DNA of 64,000 nucleotides from Azonexus sp. R2A61 (lineage in GTDB: Bacteria; Pseudomonadota; Gammaproteobacteria; Burkholderiales; Rhodocyclaceae), in assembly GCF_021401135.1 (NCBI RefSeq), contig NZ_JACBFO010000005.1, forward strand, positions 62,001 to 126,000, read 5' to 3'. The notes under the pieces were generated by a model, which was not told the DNA's origin, searched no databases, and saw nothing but the letters and a program-made list of their open reading frames with translations. The position numbers and the translations under genes are program-made. Each line of letters starts with the position of its first letter. Positions within the stretch are counted from its first letter, which is position 1. Of the stretch, positions 29,155-39,644 are shown in pieces.

Positions 29155-30774
29155 TCAGACCTTGAAGCGGCCGACCAGGGTGCCGAGGCCTTCGGCCAGA
29201 CGTTTCAGATCGTGCGCAGCGCCCGCCGTTTGTTCGACGGCGCCAGTATTGTCGCGGGCCATGCCGGCGATGGCTTCGATGTTGTGTTCGACATCGCCCG
29301 AGAAACGGCGCTGCTGATCGGTGGCGGATGCAATCGTGTCAAGCCCGTGGCCAACCTCGGTCACGGAACCGTTGGTGGCCTGGAGCACGTCTGACACCGC
29401 GGAGACCGCTGCCTGGCTGCTTTCCAGGTGGTGGATGCCGGCGTCGATGCTGCGGCGCACGGCAACCGATTGGGCGCTCAGGCTGGCGGTGATCGCATCG
29501 ATTTCACTGGCCGAGCGCGAGGATTTTTCCGCCAGTTTGCGGACTTCGTCGGCAACGACCGCAAAGCCTCTGCCCTGTTCACCGGCTCGCGCCGCTTCGA
29601 TGGCCGCATTCAGCGCCAGCAGGTTGGTCTGCTCGGCAATATCCTTGACCTCGCGTGTCATCTGCGTGATGGCATCGGTATTGCGCACGAAATTCTCGAC
29701 CGAATCGGCCATTTCCTTGACCGCCTTCTCGACCACGTCCATTTCGCCAAGCAGTACCTGCAGATTGCGGCTGCCTTCGTTGGCCCGGGCCAGGCTTTCC
29801 TGCGATTGCGACTGAACGTTCTCGGCGCTTTGGGCGATCGAGGATATGCTCGAAACCAGTTGTTCGACCGCAGACGCTGCCTCGATGGACTTTTCATTCT
29901 GCTGGTGGGAGCTCTGCGATACCCGGTCGGCACTGTCGGAGAGTGCGGCGACCCGCGCGGACACCTGACTGGCCGCATCGCGAACCTGGCGCACCAGATT
30001 GTTGAAGTTTTCCATCATCTCGTTGAACACGGCGGCGGCCTGTCCGACCTCGTCCTGGCCCTTGACCGGTAGTCGGCGTGTCAGGTCGCCCTCGCCGCGG
30101 GCGATGTCGGCCAGTCCCTTGCGCAGGCTTTCAAGTGGCGTGGTCACGAAATGATTGGTCAGCAGGTAGATGATCAGCAGCAGGCCACCCAGTGCCACCA
30201 GTGCGACGCCGGCGATCTTCAGACGGAAACTGGCGACTTCGGCCTCGACCGAATCCAGCGAGACCTTCATGCTGACCATGCCGAGCACGGTACCTTCCGG
30301 AACCTGGTGGCAGAGGATGCAATCCTTGCCCAGATAGTTCTTCGACGCCATCGTCGGATTGATCACGTGCAGAAACGAGTTGCCGCCTTCCGATTCGACG
30401 GCGATATAGGGCTTGCCGCTGCGCATCACTTCTTCCTCGCGTGGCGTCATCGGGCGCCCGGCCTTGGCATCGGGGCCGAACAGCTTGACGACGGCGTCGC
30501 CGCGAGCGACATGCAGATCCTTGATGATCGATAGTTGCTTGATTTGATCGAGGAAAACCTCGCGCTGTCCGACCGTACCGGTGATCATCATGCCGGTCAG
30601 CCCGGCCATGGTCATTTCGTGGATGCTCTGGGCGAAGTCCTTGGCCTGATTGATCGCGGTTTCGCGGTTGACCTGGGTCGTCCAGAAAATGGCGCCAGCC
30701 CAGATCAGGGCCAGGACAATCCAGATCGCAGCAGTCAGACGGACCCAGATTCTGGAGTTGGCAAAACTCGGCAT
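29155..30774 (-). CDS. Methyl-accepting chemotaxis protein with a c-type heme motif in its sensor domain
   Basis: Inner-membrane chemoreceptor of 539 residues. Helix 1 is at about 12-33, the periplasmic sensor at 34-185, helix 2 at 186-206 and HAMP at 207-260. The cytoplasmic signalling domain has the conserved hairpin ([20 protein letters not shown]). The sensor contains CILCH at residues 152-156, a c-heme attachment site. It resembles the heme-binding PAS-like sensors described for Geobacter chemoreceptors, so it likely senses redox state or a gas. The ATG at 30774 with GGAGAG upstream is preferred to a longer start. It sits 35 bases after the EF-hand-like gene. Confidence 0.9.
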   Translation of the reverse strand: MPSFANSRIWVRLTAAIWIVLALIWAGAIFWTTQVNRETAINQAKDFAQSIHEMTMAGLTGMMITGTVGQREVFLDQIKQLSIIKDLHVARGDAVVKLFGPDAKAGRPMTPREEEVMRSGKPYIAVESEGGNSFLHVINPTMASKNYLGKDCILCHQVPEGTVLGMVSMKVSLDSVEAEVASFRLKIAGVALVALGGLLLIIYLLTNHFVTTPLESLRKGLADIARGEGDLTRRLPVKGQDEVGQAAAVFNEMMENFNNLVRQVRDAASQVSARVAALSDSADRVSQSSHQQNEKSIEAASAVEQLVSSISSIAQSAENVQSQSQESLARANEGSRNLQVLLGEMDVVEKAVKEMADSVENFVRNTDAITQMTREVKDIAEQTNLLALNAAIEAARAGEQGRGFAVVADEVRKLAEKSSRSASEIDAITASLSAQSVAVRRSIDAGIHHLESSQAAVSAVSDVLQATNGSVTEVGHGLDTIASATDQQRRFSGDVEHNIEAIAGMARDNTGAVEQTAGAAHDLKRLAEGLGTLVGRFKV

Positions 30775-30809
30775 GACAGACTCTCCCTCGCAAACCCTGC
30801 GCTCTTTGT

Positions 30810-31874
30810 TCAAGCGCTCAGATCGATTTGCTGAATTGTGCCAGCCGTACCATCTTCATGCAAAAAAATTCCAGAAGTGCGAATTTGGCCGAGCAAGCCA
30901 TTGGCATCGTTCTTGATGTCGAACGGGGTGGCAACGCGACTCAACGATATTGCGCCGACTCCCGCCGCGAGCAGTCCGATCCCCGTTCCTTCGGCCTTGC
31001 TACCGGGGTTCCAGAGACTGAGACGGGAGAAAATCGCATCGTTTTCATCGATCCAGCCGTTGCCGTCATCGTCGTATTTCGCCAATTCGGCGAAGCCGTC
31101 GCCGGACTGCGGGCCGAACATCTCACTGCCATCGTTGATCTGGCCATCGCCGTTGCGATCGAATACCAGGTAGCCGCTACCGGCTGCCAATTGGGCAATC
31201 TGCTCGGTTTTTCCGTCAGCATCCAGATCGAACGCAAAGCGCTGGTCGACCAGATCGGCGGCTTTGCCGCCGAAATTGATGACCAACGGGTCGACCTTGC
31301 GTGCCGCGTCACCGAGCCGGATGCTGGTCGTGCTTTCTTCGCGGTAGCTGCGCGACATGTTGAGCTGGAGGCTGAACGAGATTTCGCGTCCGTCGGCCGT
31401 CTTGACCTGCCCGCTGGCAGCAAAGCTGGTCTGCTCGACTTCGCTGTAAACCTCGCGGCGATCGTATTCGATACCGAAGCCGGCGGGCTGCTGGGCGCTC
31501 TGTCCGGTTTGTCCCTCCTGTCCCCGGTGACTGCTGCCAGCGGTTTGCCCGATCCGTTGGCTGAACTCGTCCGGGCTGAAGACGCGCATCCGTTGTCCGG
31601 TCAGTGCTTCAAGGACAAGGCGGATGAGCAGCATTTTCGGGTCTTCGTCGAGGGCGGCGTTGCTGTTGTCCGGCGCTGTCGCCTCCGGCAGCTTGGCCGC
31701 AGCAAGGCCGGCATCGGATAAGGTCACGCGCTCGCCCAAGGTGCGGGGCGCGGCATCCTGGGGGGCATCGTTGGGGCGCTGCCCGATCCACAAGCGGAAA
31801 TTTTCCTGGATTTCGTGGCGCTGCTCGCTGACATGGGTCGCGGACAACTGCAATTCGGCGCTGGCGATTTTCAT
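30810..31874 (-). CDS. EF-hand-like calcium-binding protein of unknown function
   Basis: Protein of 354 residues without a signal peptide or membrane helix. The N-terminal half is low in recognisable motifs, with a short helical segment ([15 protein letters not shown]). The C-terminal half has three Asp-rich loops of EF-hand/dockerin type: [22 protein letters not shown] and [13 protein letters not shown], in the order seen in proteins that bind calcium outside the cell. A conserved [14 protein letters not shown] context is common in bacterial proteins of unknown role. The ribosome site is weak. A sigma-28-like promoter lies just upstream, which ties it to motility genes. Secretion without a classical signal is possible. 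Confidence 0.7.
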   Translation of the reverse strand: MKIASAELQLSATHVSEQRHEIQENFRLWIGQRPNDAPQDAAPRTLGERVTLSDAGLAAAKLPEATAPDNSNAALDEDPKMLLIRLVLEALTGQRMRVFSPDEFSQRIGQTAGSSHRGQEGQTGQSAQQPAGFGIEYDRREVYSEVEQTSFAASGQVKTADGREISFSLQLNMSRSYREESTTSIRLGDAARKVDPLVINFGGKAADLVDQRFAFDLDADGKTEQIAQLAAGSGYLVFDRNGDGQINDGSEMFGPQSGDGFAELAKYDDDGNGWIDENDAIFSRLSLWNPGSKAEGTGIGLLAAGVGAISLSRVATPFDIKNDANGLLGQIRTSGIFLHEDGTAGTIQQIDLSA

Positions 31875-31908
31875 GGGAGGACCTGCGATGGTTCTGCTGA
31901 CCTCCTCA

Positions 31909-31935
31909 TTAACGGCATCTCGCCGCCTAAGTTAA
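31909..31935 (-). promoter_or_regulatory. Possible sigma-28 (FliA) promoter
   Basis: Minus-strand TTAA (31932-31935), 15 bases, then GCCGTTAA (31909-31916). The flagellar consensus is TAAA-N15-GCCGATAA: seven of eight bases match in the -10 and three of four in the -35, with exact spacing. It precedes the EF-hand-like gene and the chemoreceptor, which fits a motility regulon. The -35 overlaps the thioredoxin stop codon. Confidence 0.55.
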
Positions 31936-32375
31936 ATTTTGTGAAGTTGCCCTTGCAGCCAGCGTTTCAGGGTGCCGAGGTCGACCGCGCCGGCGTGCCG
32001 GGCGATTTCGCGTCCGTCGCTGAACAGTGCCAGCGTCGGAATGCTGCGGATACCGTAACGGGCAGCCAGCGCCGGTTCTGCTTCGGTATCGACCTTGAGC
32101 AGGCGAATCTGCGGTTCCAGTTCCCGTGCGGCTTGCTCGAAAACCGGCGCCATCATCCGGCAGGGGGCGCACCAGGGGGCCCAGAAATCGACCAGCAAGG
32201 GCAGGTCGTCCCGTTGCAGATGATGTTCGAGGTTGGCTGTGCCGACGTTGAGCGGCTTGCCGGTGAATAAGGCCAGGCCGCATTTTCCGCAGTTCGGCGC
32301 AGCTCCGGTTTTTGTCGCGGGAAGACGGTTGACCGCAGCACAGTGCGGACAGACGACATGCAGGGACGTGTTCAT
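31932..32375 (-). CDS. trxC: Thioredoxin with N-terminal zinc ribbon (TrxC type)
   Basis: Cytosolic thiol-disulfide oxidoreductase. The N-terminal zinc site has Cys9, Cys12 (CPHC), Cys29 and Cys32 (CGKC). The thioredoxin domain carries the active site WCAPC at 68-72 and the cis-Pro loop SIPTLALF. At 147 residues it matches E. coli thioredoxin 2 (139). The start MNTSLHVVCPHC is chosen because homologues begin shortly before the zinc site. It lies 54 bases after hemH. Confidence 0.93.
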   Translation of the reverse strand: MNTSLHVVCPHCAAVNRLPATKTGAAPNCGKCGLALFTGKPLNVGTANLEHHLQRDDLPLLVDFWAPWCAPCRMMAPVFEQAARELEPQIRLLKVDTEAEPALAARYGIRSIPTLALFSDGREIARHAGAVDLGTLKRWLQGQLHKI

Positions 32376-32429
32376 CGGCGGGCTCCTTTGATCCGTTTCT
32401 CCCAACAGGTGAGGGAGCTGGCGATGATT

Positions 32430-33533
32430 TCAAGTCCTGGCGCCGAGCTGCCGCGCGTGTCGTGTGGTTTCTTCCAGCACGTGAGGGTCCGGCCTGTCGC
32501 GGCTTGGCCAGCCGGCGAGATGGCGTTCGGCGAGATCGGCGAGTGCGGCGATCCAGTCGGCGTCTTCGTTGAGTGCCGGAATGTAGTGATACTCCCGGCC
32601 GCCTGCCTGCAGAAAATCGTCGCGACCTTCCTGGGCGATTTCCTCAAGCGTCTCCAGGCAATCGGCGACGAAACCCGGGCAGATCACATCGACGCGGCGC
32701 AGACCGCTTTTGCCCCAATCCTGCAACGTGGGTGCTGTGTAGGGTTGCAGCCATTCGGCCTTGCCGAACCGGGACTGGAAGGTGATCTGGTAGCGATTTT
32801 CCGGCAGTGCCAGGCGCTCGGCCAGCAATCGACCGGTCTTGTGGCATTCGCAGAAGTAGGGATCGCCGAGTTCGAGGCTGCGCTTCGGCAGGCCGTGAAA
32901 ACTGATGAGCAGGCGGCCGTCGTGGCCGAGGTCGCCATTTTGTTGCCAGTGTCGCCGTACGCTTTTTTCCAGCGCATCCAGGTAGCCGGGGTCATCGTGG
33001 AAATTGCGCACGAAGCGCATTTCCGGCTGATTGCGTGTCTTCAACAGCCATTTTGCCGCGACGTCGACGACCGTTGCCGTCGTGCTGGCGGCGTATTGCG
33101 GATACATCGGCAGCACCAGAATACGGCGAACGCCTTCGGCCTGAAGTTTGCCGAGGACCAGCGGCAGCGACGGGGTGCCGTAGCGCATGGCCCAGGTAAC
33201 CTGTAGCGCGTGGCCGCGCTCGCCGAGCAGGCCTTTGAGCAGTTTGCTCTGGCGCTCGGTATGGACGCGCAGCGGCGAGCCTTCCGGCAGCCAGACCGAG
33301 GCGTACTTGGCCGCCGACTTTTTCGGCCGGGTGTTGAGGATGATGCCGTTCAGGATCGGCCACCACAGCAGCCGCGGAATTTCCACGACGCGTGGGTCGG
33401 ACAGGAATTCTTTCAGGTAACGGCGCAACGCCGGTGCATCGGCGGCATCCGGGGTGCCGAGATTGACCAGCACGACAGCGGTACGGGCCGGCATGTCGTG
33501 ACGATGCGGCGGTTCGGTACGGTAACGGGACAT
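32430..33533 (-). CDS. hemH: Ferrochelatase
   Basis: Last step of protoheme synthesis, insertion of ferrous iron into protoporphyrin IX. The N-terminus after the start at 33533 reads [20 protein letters not shown], then LVNLGTP, as in betaproteobacterial HemH. The central MRYGTPS segment and the SFHGLPKRS motif with the catalytic His are present. It has 367 residues. The start codon overlaps the hrcA stop by one base (TGATG), so the two are translationally coupled. Heme supply is relevant to the many cytochromes encoded nearby. Confidence 0.96.
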   Translation of the reverse strand: MSRYRTEPPHRHDMPARTAVVLVNLGTPDAADAPALRRYLKEFLSDPRVVEIPRLLWWPILNGIILNTRPKKSAAKYASVWLPEGSPLRVHTERQSKLLKGLLGERGHALQVTWAMRYGTPSLPLVLGKLQAEGVRRILVLPMYPQYAASTTATVVDVAAKWLLKTRNQPEMRFVRNFHDDPGYLDALEKSVRRHWQQNGDLGHDGRLLISFHGLPKRSLELGDPYFCECHKTGRLLAERLALPENRYQITFQSRFGKAEWLQPYTAPTLQDWGKSGLRRVDVICPGFVADCLETLEEIAQEGRDDFLQAGGREYHYIPALNEDADWIAALADLAERHLAGWPSRDRPDPHVLEETTRHARQLGART

Positions 33534-34561
33534 CAGTTGTCGTTCTTCGAGGAAAGGGCGCTGGACAGCAGGCGGGCGGTGATGTCGACGATCGGGATGA
33601 CGCGTTCGTAAGCCATGCGGGTCGGGCCGATCACGCCGAGCGAACCGACGACCTGTCCGTCCACCTGGTACGGTGCGGCGATCACCGAGCATTCGTCGAG
33701 CGGCGCGATGCCGGATTCTCCGCCAATGAAGATACGCACGCCCTCGGCCCGGTTGGATACATCGAGCAGTCGCATCAGGCTGGAGCGTTGTTCGAACAGA
33801 TCGAACAGTTCGCGCAGGCGCTTCATGTTGGAAGAGAGCTCCTCGACATCGAGCAGATTCTTCTCGCCGGTCAGGACGTAGGCTTGAGCGTTTTCCGAGA
33901 GCGCTGCGTCGCCGGCCTCCAGCGTCAGCGCCATCAGCGGCTTGATGTCATCGCGCAGGCGCTGGATTTCCTGCGCCAGACGCTGGCGGATCTGCTCGAA
34001 GTCTAGCCCGGCAAAGTTCTGGTTCAGATAGTTGGCGGCGCTGACCAGTTCGGCCGGGGAGTAGCTGCGTTCGGTGGTCAGGATGCGGTTTTGCACGTCA
34101 CCGTCGCTGGTCACGATGATCAGCAGGATGCGTTTCTCCGCCAGGCTGAGGAATTCGATCTGGCGAATCCGGCTGCTGGTGCGTCGCGGGGTGATCACCA
34201 CGCCGGCGAAATGCGTCAGCCCGGACAGCAGTTGCGAGGCACTGGCGATGATCTGGCTCGACGGCAGGCCGTGCAGGGCGCCTTCCATTTCCCCGAGTTG
34301 CTGCGCGGCCAGCGGTTGTACGGTCAACAGGCTGTCGACGAACAATCGGTAACCGCGAGCTGTCGGCACGCGGCCGGCTGAAGTGTGCGGGCTGGCGACG
34401 AAGCCGGCTTCTTCGAGATCGGCCATTACGTTGCGGATCGTTGCCGGCGAAAGGTCCAGCCCAGAAAATTTCGACAAGGCGCGCGAGCCGACCGGTTGTC
34501 CGTCGGCGATGTAATGTTCGACCAGGGTCTTCAGCAGGGTGCGTGCGCGTTCGTCCAGCAT
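33533..34561 (-). CDS. hrcA: Heat-inducible transcription repressor HrcA
   Basis: Repressor that binds CIRCE elements, usually ahead of groESL. The N-terminal winged helix ([23 protein letters not shown]) is followed by [18 protein letters not shown] and the GAF-like domain with [16 protein letters not shown]. It has 342 residues. No CIRCE repeat (TTAGCACTC-N9-GAGTGCTAA) was seen in front of grpE, dnaK or hrcA in this window, so its targets are probably elsewhere. It is divergent from nadK with under 50 bases between the starts. Confidence 0.96.
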   Translation of the reverse strand: MLDERARTLLKTLVEHYIADGQPVGSRALSKFSGLDLSPATIRNVMADLEEAGFVASPHTSAGRVPTARGYRLFVDSLLTVQPLAAQQLGEMEGALHGLPSSQIIASASQLLSGLTHFAGVVITPRRTSSRIRQIEFLSLAEKRILLIIVTSDGDVQNRILTTERSYSPAELVSAANYLNQNFAGLDFEQIRQRLAQEIQRLRDDIKPLMALTLEAGDAALSENAQAYVLTGEKNLLDVEELSSNMKRLRELFDLFEQRSSLMRLLDVSNRAEGVRIFIGGESGIAPLDECSVIAAPYQVDGQVVGSLGVIGPTRMAYERVIPIVDITARLLSSALSSKNDN

Positions 34562-34608
34562 GCGGCGATTCTACCGAAAACCGGCGAGGCGGCGGCAAGG
34601 CGTTTTTT

Positions 34609-35526
34609 ATGCAAGAATTCGGCCCCATGAATCGCCTGCGCCATCCTCGTACCATCGCCCTGGTCGGCAAGTACCACAGCCCGGAAATCGCCGAGTCGCT
34701 GCGGCGGCTGGCCGAGTACCTGTACGAGCGCGGGGCTTCGGTGTTCATCGAGCGGGAAACGGCCGAGCATATCGGTAAGCTGGTCGATCTTTCGCGCTGG
34801 GTGACCTGCGGTTTCAATGATATCGGCGCCCATGCCGATGTTGCCATCGTGCTCGGTGGCGACGGCACCATGCTCAACGCGGCACGCCGCCTGGCCCGTT
34901 ACTGCGTGCCGCTGGTCGGCGTCAATCAGGGGCGTCTCGGTTTCATGACCGACATCGCCCGGGAAGACATGCTGACCTGCATGGACGATCTGCTGGACGG
35001 TCGTTTCACGCCGGAAAGCCGGATGTTGCTGGCGGCCGAGGTCATTCGCGACGGCCGTGAGCTGGCCGAAAACCTGGCGCTCAACGACGTCGTCGTCGAC
35101 AAGGGGGCGATTGGCCGCCTGATCGAACTGGAACTCTTCATCGATGGCGAGTTCGTCTACAACATGCGTTCCGACGGCCTGATCGTGTCGACGCCGACGG
35201 GCTCGACTGCCTATTCGTTGTCGGCCGGCGGGCCGATCCTGCATCCGACGCTGACCGGCATCGCGCTGGTGCCGCTGTGTCCGCATGCATTGTCCAACCG
35301 GCCGGTGCTGGTCGATGACCATGCCGACATCGAACTGCGACTGGTTCAGGCGGCCGATGCGCGCATCCACTTCGACGGCCAGGTGACGCTCGATCTGCAG
35401 CGAGGCGATTCGGTTCGCTTGCGTCGTTCCGAACATTCGATCCGCTTCCTGCATCCGCCCGGTTACAGCTATTTTCCGATGCTGCGCCAGAAGCTGCACT
35501 GGAGCGAGAAACCGAAAGGGCCGTAA
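34609..35526 (+). CDS. nadK: NAD kinase
   Basis: Phosphorylates NAD to NADP in the cytosol. The family motifs [13 protein letters not shown] (GGDG), [12 protein letters not shown] and [16 protein letters not shown] are all present. The ATG at 34609 is taken because AAGG lies eight bases upstream; an in-frame ATG at 34627 would give 299 instead of 305 residues and is also possible. The stop overlaps the recN start by one base (TAATG). Confidence 0.95.
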   Translation: MQEFGPMNRLRHPRTIALVGKYHSPEIAESLRRLAEYLYERGASVFIERETAEHIGKLVDLSRWVTCGFNDIGAHADVAIVLGGDGTMLNAARRLARYCVPLVGVNQGRLGFMTDIAREDMLTCMDDLLDGRFTPESRMLLAAEVIRDGRELAENLALNDVVVDKGAIGRLIELELFIDGEFVYNMRSDGLIVSTPTGSTAYSLSAGGPILHPTLTGIALVPLCPHALSNRPVLVDDHADIELRLVQAADARIHFDGQVTLDLQRGDSVRLRRSEHSIRFLHPPGYSYFPMLRQKLHWSEKPKGP

Positions 35527-37184
35527 TGCTGCGTCAACTGACCCTGCGCGATTTCGTTATTGTCGATCGGCTGGAACTGGAGTTTTCCGGTGGTTTTGGC
35601 ACGTTGACCGGAGAAACCGGGGCCGGCAAGTCGATCCTGATCGATGCGCTGGCGCTGGCGCTTGGCGAACGCGGTGATGCCGGCGTCGTCCGGGCCGGTT
35701 GCGACAAGGCCGAGATCGTCGCGGTTTTTGACATTTCCGGGCTGTCGACCGTCAAGGACTGGTTGCGCGCCAACGATCTCGATGTCGATGACGAGATCCT
35801 GTTGCGGCGCGTGGTTGATGCAAGTGGGCGCTCACGAGCCTGGGTCAACGGCACGCCGGCGACGGTGCAGCAACTGCGGGAAGTCGGCGAATGGCTGGTC
35901 GATATCCATGGCCAGCATGCGCATCAGTCCTTGCTGCGCAGCGATGCGCAACGACAGTTGCTCGACGCCCATGCCGGCCTGCAGGGAGCGGTGAAGACGG
36001 TGGCCGAGGCGTGGCGGGCGTGGCGCGACGACGACAAGGCTCTGCGCGATGCCAGCCTGGGGGCGGAAGCCTTGCAGCGCGAACGCGAACAACTCGAATG
36101 GCAGATCGGCGAACTGGAAACGCTGGCGCTGGGTGAGGACGAATGGGCGGCGCTGGACGTCGAGCACCGACGGCTCGGCCACGCCGCCGGGCTGATCGAC
36201 GGCGCGCAGTACGCGCTGGCGGTGCTGGCCGATGACGATGCCGCCTGCGAACGCCAGATCGATCAAGTGGCTTCCCGCCTCAGTGGTCTCGCGGAGTACG
36301 ATCCGGCCCTGGCCGAGGTGGCCAAACTGCTCGATTCGGTACAGGCCGAGTTGTCGGATGCCATATCCACGCTGCGTCGTTACGCGGATCGCGTCGATCT
36401 CGATCCGTCGCGCCTGGCCGAAGTCGAGCGGCGCATCGAGGCGGTCCTTGCCCAGGCTCGTCGGCATCGGGTGCAGCCGGCGGAATTGCCGGCCTTGCTG
36501 GTCGATGCACGCTCCCGCTTCGAGGCACTGAACGCGGCCAGCGATCTGGCGGCGCTCGAAGCGCGCGCGGCAGCGGCGCGTTCGACCTATTTCGCCGCGG
36601 CGCAGGCACTGTCCGCGGCACGGGCCAGGGCGGCCGAGGAGATGGCCGGCGAGGTGAGCGCGACGATGCGTCAGCTGGCCTTGTCGAGCGGACGTTTCGA
36701 AGTGGCCTTGCTACCGGTCGACGGTGGTGCGGTCTACGGGCTGGAGCAGGTTGAATTCCGGATCGGCGGGTTGGCCGGCAACGAAGCGAAACCGCTGGCC
36801 AAGGTGGCGTCGGGTGGCGAGCTGTCGCGTATCAGTCTGGCCATCCAGGTGCTGACCTCGCGTTCGGCCAGCGTGCCGACGCTGATCTTCGATGAGGTCG
36901 ATGTCGGGATCGGCGGCGGTGTTGCCGAGATCGTCGGCCGGCTGTTACACAAACTGGGGTGCGAGCGTCAGGTCTTGTGCGTGACGCATTTGCCGCAGGT
37001 GGCGGCGCGTGCCGACTGGCAGTGGCAGGTGGCCAAGACGACCCGGGAGGGCGTAACGCTGTCGTCGATACGAGCGCTCGACGCCGCCGGGCGGGTCAAC
37101 GAAATCGCCCGCATGCTGGGTGGCGTCGAACTGACCGAGATCACCCTGCAGCATGCCCGCGAAATGCTGCGGTCGACCGACTGA
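35526..37184 (+). CDS. recN: DNA repair protein RecN
   Basis: SMC-like ATPase of double-strand break repair. It has Walker A (GETGAGKSILIDAL) at the N-terminus, long coiled coils in the middle, and the C-terminal ABC signature VASGGELSRISLAIQV with Walker B TLIFDEVDVGIGG. It has 552 residues. It is translationally coupled to nadK, a common pair in proteobacteria. No LexA box was recognised next to nadK. Confidence 0.97.
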   Translation: MLRQLTLRDFVIVDRLELEFSGGFGTLTGETGAGKSILIDALALALGERGDAGVVRAGCDKAEIVAVFDISGLSTVKDWLRANDLDVDDEILLRRVVDASGRSRAWVNGTPATVQQLREVGEWLVDIHGQHAHQSLLRSDAQRQLLDAHAGLQGAVKTVAEAWRAWRDDDKALRDASLGAEALQREREQLEWQIGELETLALGEDEWAALDVEHRRLGHAAGLIDGAQYALAVLADDDAACERQIDQVASRLSGLAEYDPALAEVAKLLDSVQAELSDAISTLRRYADRVDLDPSRLAEVERRIEAVLAQARRHRVQPAELPALLVDARSRFEALNAASDLAALEARAAAARSTYFAAAQALSAARARAAEEMAGEVSATMRQLALSSGRFEVALLPVDGGAVYGLEQVEFRIGGLAGNEAKPLAKVASGGELSRISLAIQVLTSRSASVPTLIFDEVDVGIGGGVAEIVGRLLHKLGCERQVLCVTHLPQVAARADWQWQVAKTTREGVTLSSIRALDAAGRVNEIARMLGGVELTEITLQHAREMLRSTD

Positions 37185-37187
37185 AAA

Positions 37188-37793
37188 TCAGAAAAACCGC
37201 AGCAGACGGCCGGCGGCAATGAGCGCCAGCAGCAGGAAGAACACGCCGCTGAGACGGTGTATCCAGACCAGCGGCAATTTGTTGAGCAGGCGTCGACCGG
37301 CGTAGATGCCAAGCAACGAGGTGCAGGACAGGGCCAGCGTGGCACCGGCCCAGACGGCCGACAGGTCGGTGCTGCTGCCCAGTCCGGCAACCGCAATCTG
37401 GGTCTTGTCGCCGAATTCGGCGAGAAAGATCATCAGGAAAGTCGTGGCGAAGATGCCGTGTCCGGGCTTCTCGTCCACGGTTTCGTCGTCGTCATCCGCT
37501 TTGTGGCGCAGTGCGAGAACGCCGAAAACGGCAAAGAGCAGCCCGACTGCCAACGTGACCACCCATTCCGGCAGCCAGGCAGCGACGGCCGCGCCGAACA
37601 GCACGGCCAGCAGATTGAGCAGCGCAAAAGCGGAGATGGCGCCAAGGGCGACCGGCAGCGCGCGGTGCCGGGCTGCCAGCGTCATGCAGACAAGCTGGCT
37701 CTTATCGCCGAATTCGGCCAGGCCAATCAGCAGGAAGGAGGCGCTGGCCGAAGATAACCAACTGCCGTCGGCAGCCAGGGAAAAACCTTGCAC
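37188..37793 (-). CDS. GDT1/TMEM165 family (UPF0016) transporter, likely Mn2+ exporter
   Basis: Integral inner-membrane protein of 201 residues with six predicted helices in two homologous halves. Each half carries the family signature: LAEFGDKSQ near the N-terminus and LAEFGDKTQ in the middle. An Asp/Glu-rich cytoplasmic loop (DDDDETVDE) separates the halves. Members export manganese or exchange cations for protons; bacterial MneA of Vibrio is an example. It lies six bases downstream of fur in the same direction, which suggests joint expression and metal-related control. Confidence 0.9.
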   Translation of the reverse strand: MQGFSLAADGSWLSSASASFLLIGLAEFGDKSQLVCMTLAARHRALPVALGAISAFALLNLLAVLFGAAVAAWLPEWVVTLAVGLLFAVFGVLALRHKADDDDETVDEKPGHGIFATTFLMIFLAEFGDKTQIAVAGLGSSTDLSAVWAGATLALSCTSLLGIYAGRRLLNKLPLVWIHRLSGVFFLLLALIAAGRLLRFF

Positions 37794-37799
37794 CGGGAA

Positions 37800-38255
37800 T
37801 CAGGCCTCGCCGTTTTCGAGCGCTTGCTGTTCGTCCCGGTGAGGGCACTTCTCCTTGGTGCAACTGGCATAGAGATACAGCGCGTGGTCCTGGATCTTGA
37901 AGCCGCGTTCGTCGGCGATCATGTTCTGGCGGCGTTCGATTTCCGGATCGTAGAATTCCTCGACGCGGCCGCAATCCACGCAGACCAGGTGGTCGTGATG
38001 CTTGCCACGGTTGATTTCGAAGACCGCCTTGCCGGATTCGAAGAAATGGCGCTCGAGCAGGCCAGCCTGCTCGAATTGCGTGAGTACCCGATAGACGGTT
38101 GCCAGGCCGATGTCCATGTTTTCGGCGATCAGCATGCGATAGACGTCTTCCGCCGTCATGTGCCGCATCGTTCCCTTTTCGAACAGTTCAAGAATCTTCA
38201 GTCGCGGAAAGGTGGCTTTCAAGCCGATGCTCTTGAGGCTCTGCGGGTCGCTCAT
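37800..38255 (-). CDS. fur: Ferric uptake regulator
   Basis: Iron-dependent DNA-binding repressor. The winged helix ([15 protein letters not shown], then [15 protein letters not shown]) precedes the dimerisation domain with the His-rich metal site [11 protein letters not shown] and a second Cys pair (CTKEKC). It has 151 residues. It is divergent from bamE, an arrangement seen in many beta- and gammaproteobacteria. No clear Fur box was seen in the 91-base gap. Confidence 0.97.
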   Translation of the reverse strand: MSDPQSLKSIGLKATFPRLKILELFEKGTMRHMTAEDVYRMLIAENMDIGLATVYRVLTQFEQAGLLERHFFESGKAVFEINRGKHHDHLVCVDCGRVEEFYDPEIERRQNMIADERGFKIQDHALYLYASCTKEKCPHRDEQQALENGEA

Positions 38256-38346
38256 CGTTCTGTTTCCTAAGGCTCGGGGAGGCGGAGTATACGTGTATTT
38301 CGGGTATGATATACCGCTTCAAAGCTGATCGAAAAATCCTCTCCCC
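38256..38346. promoter_or_regulatory. Divergent fur / bamE promoter region
   Basis: The gap holds candidate -10 hexamers for both directions: TATGAT (38305-38310) for bamE and TATACT on the minus strand (38287-38292) for fur. A short inverted repeat GGTAT-GAT-ATACC spans 38304-38316. The -35 elements are weak on both sides. Confidence 0.4.
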
Positions 38347-39638
<1,292 letters not shown>

Positions 39639-39644
39639 TCGACC

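Noticed and set aside
30810-31874. RTX or cadherin-like adhesin
   Set aside because: The Asp-rich loops are EF-hand/dockerin-like, without the nonapeptide repeats, and the protein is short with no export signal.
33533-34608. CIRCE element near hrcA
   Set aside because: No TTAGCACTC-N9-GAGTGCTAA-like inverted repeat could be found in the hrcA-nadK gap or near grpE-dnaK.
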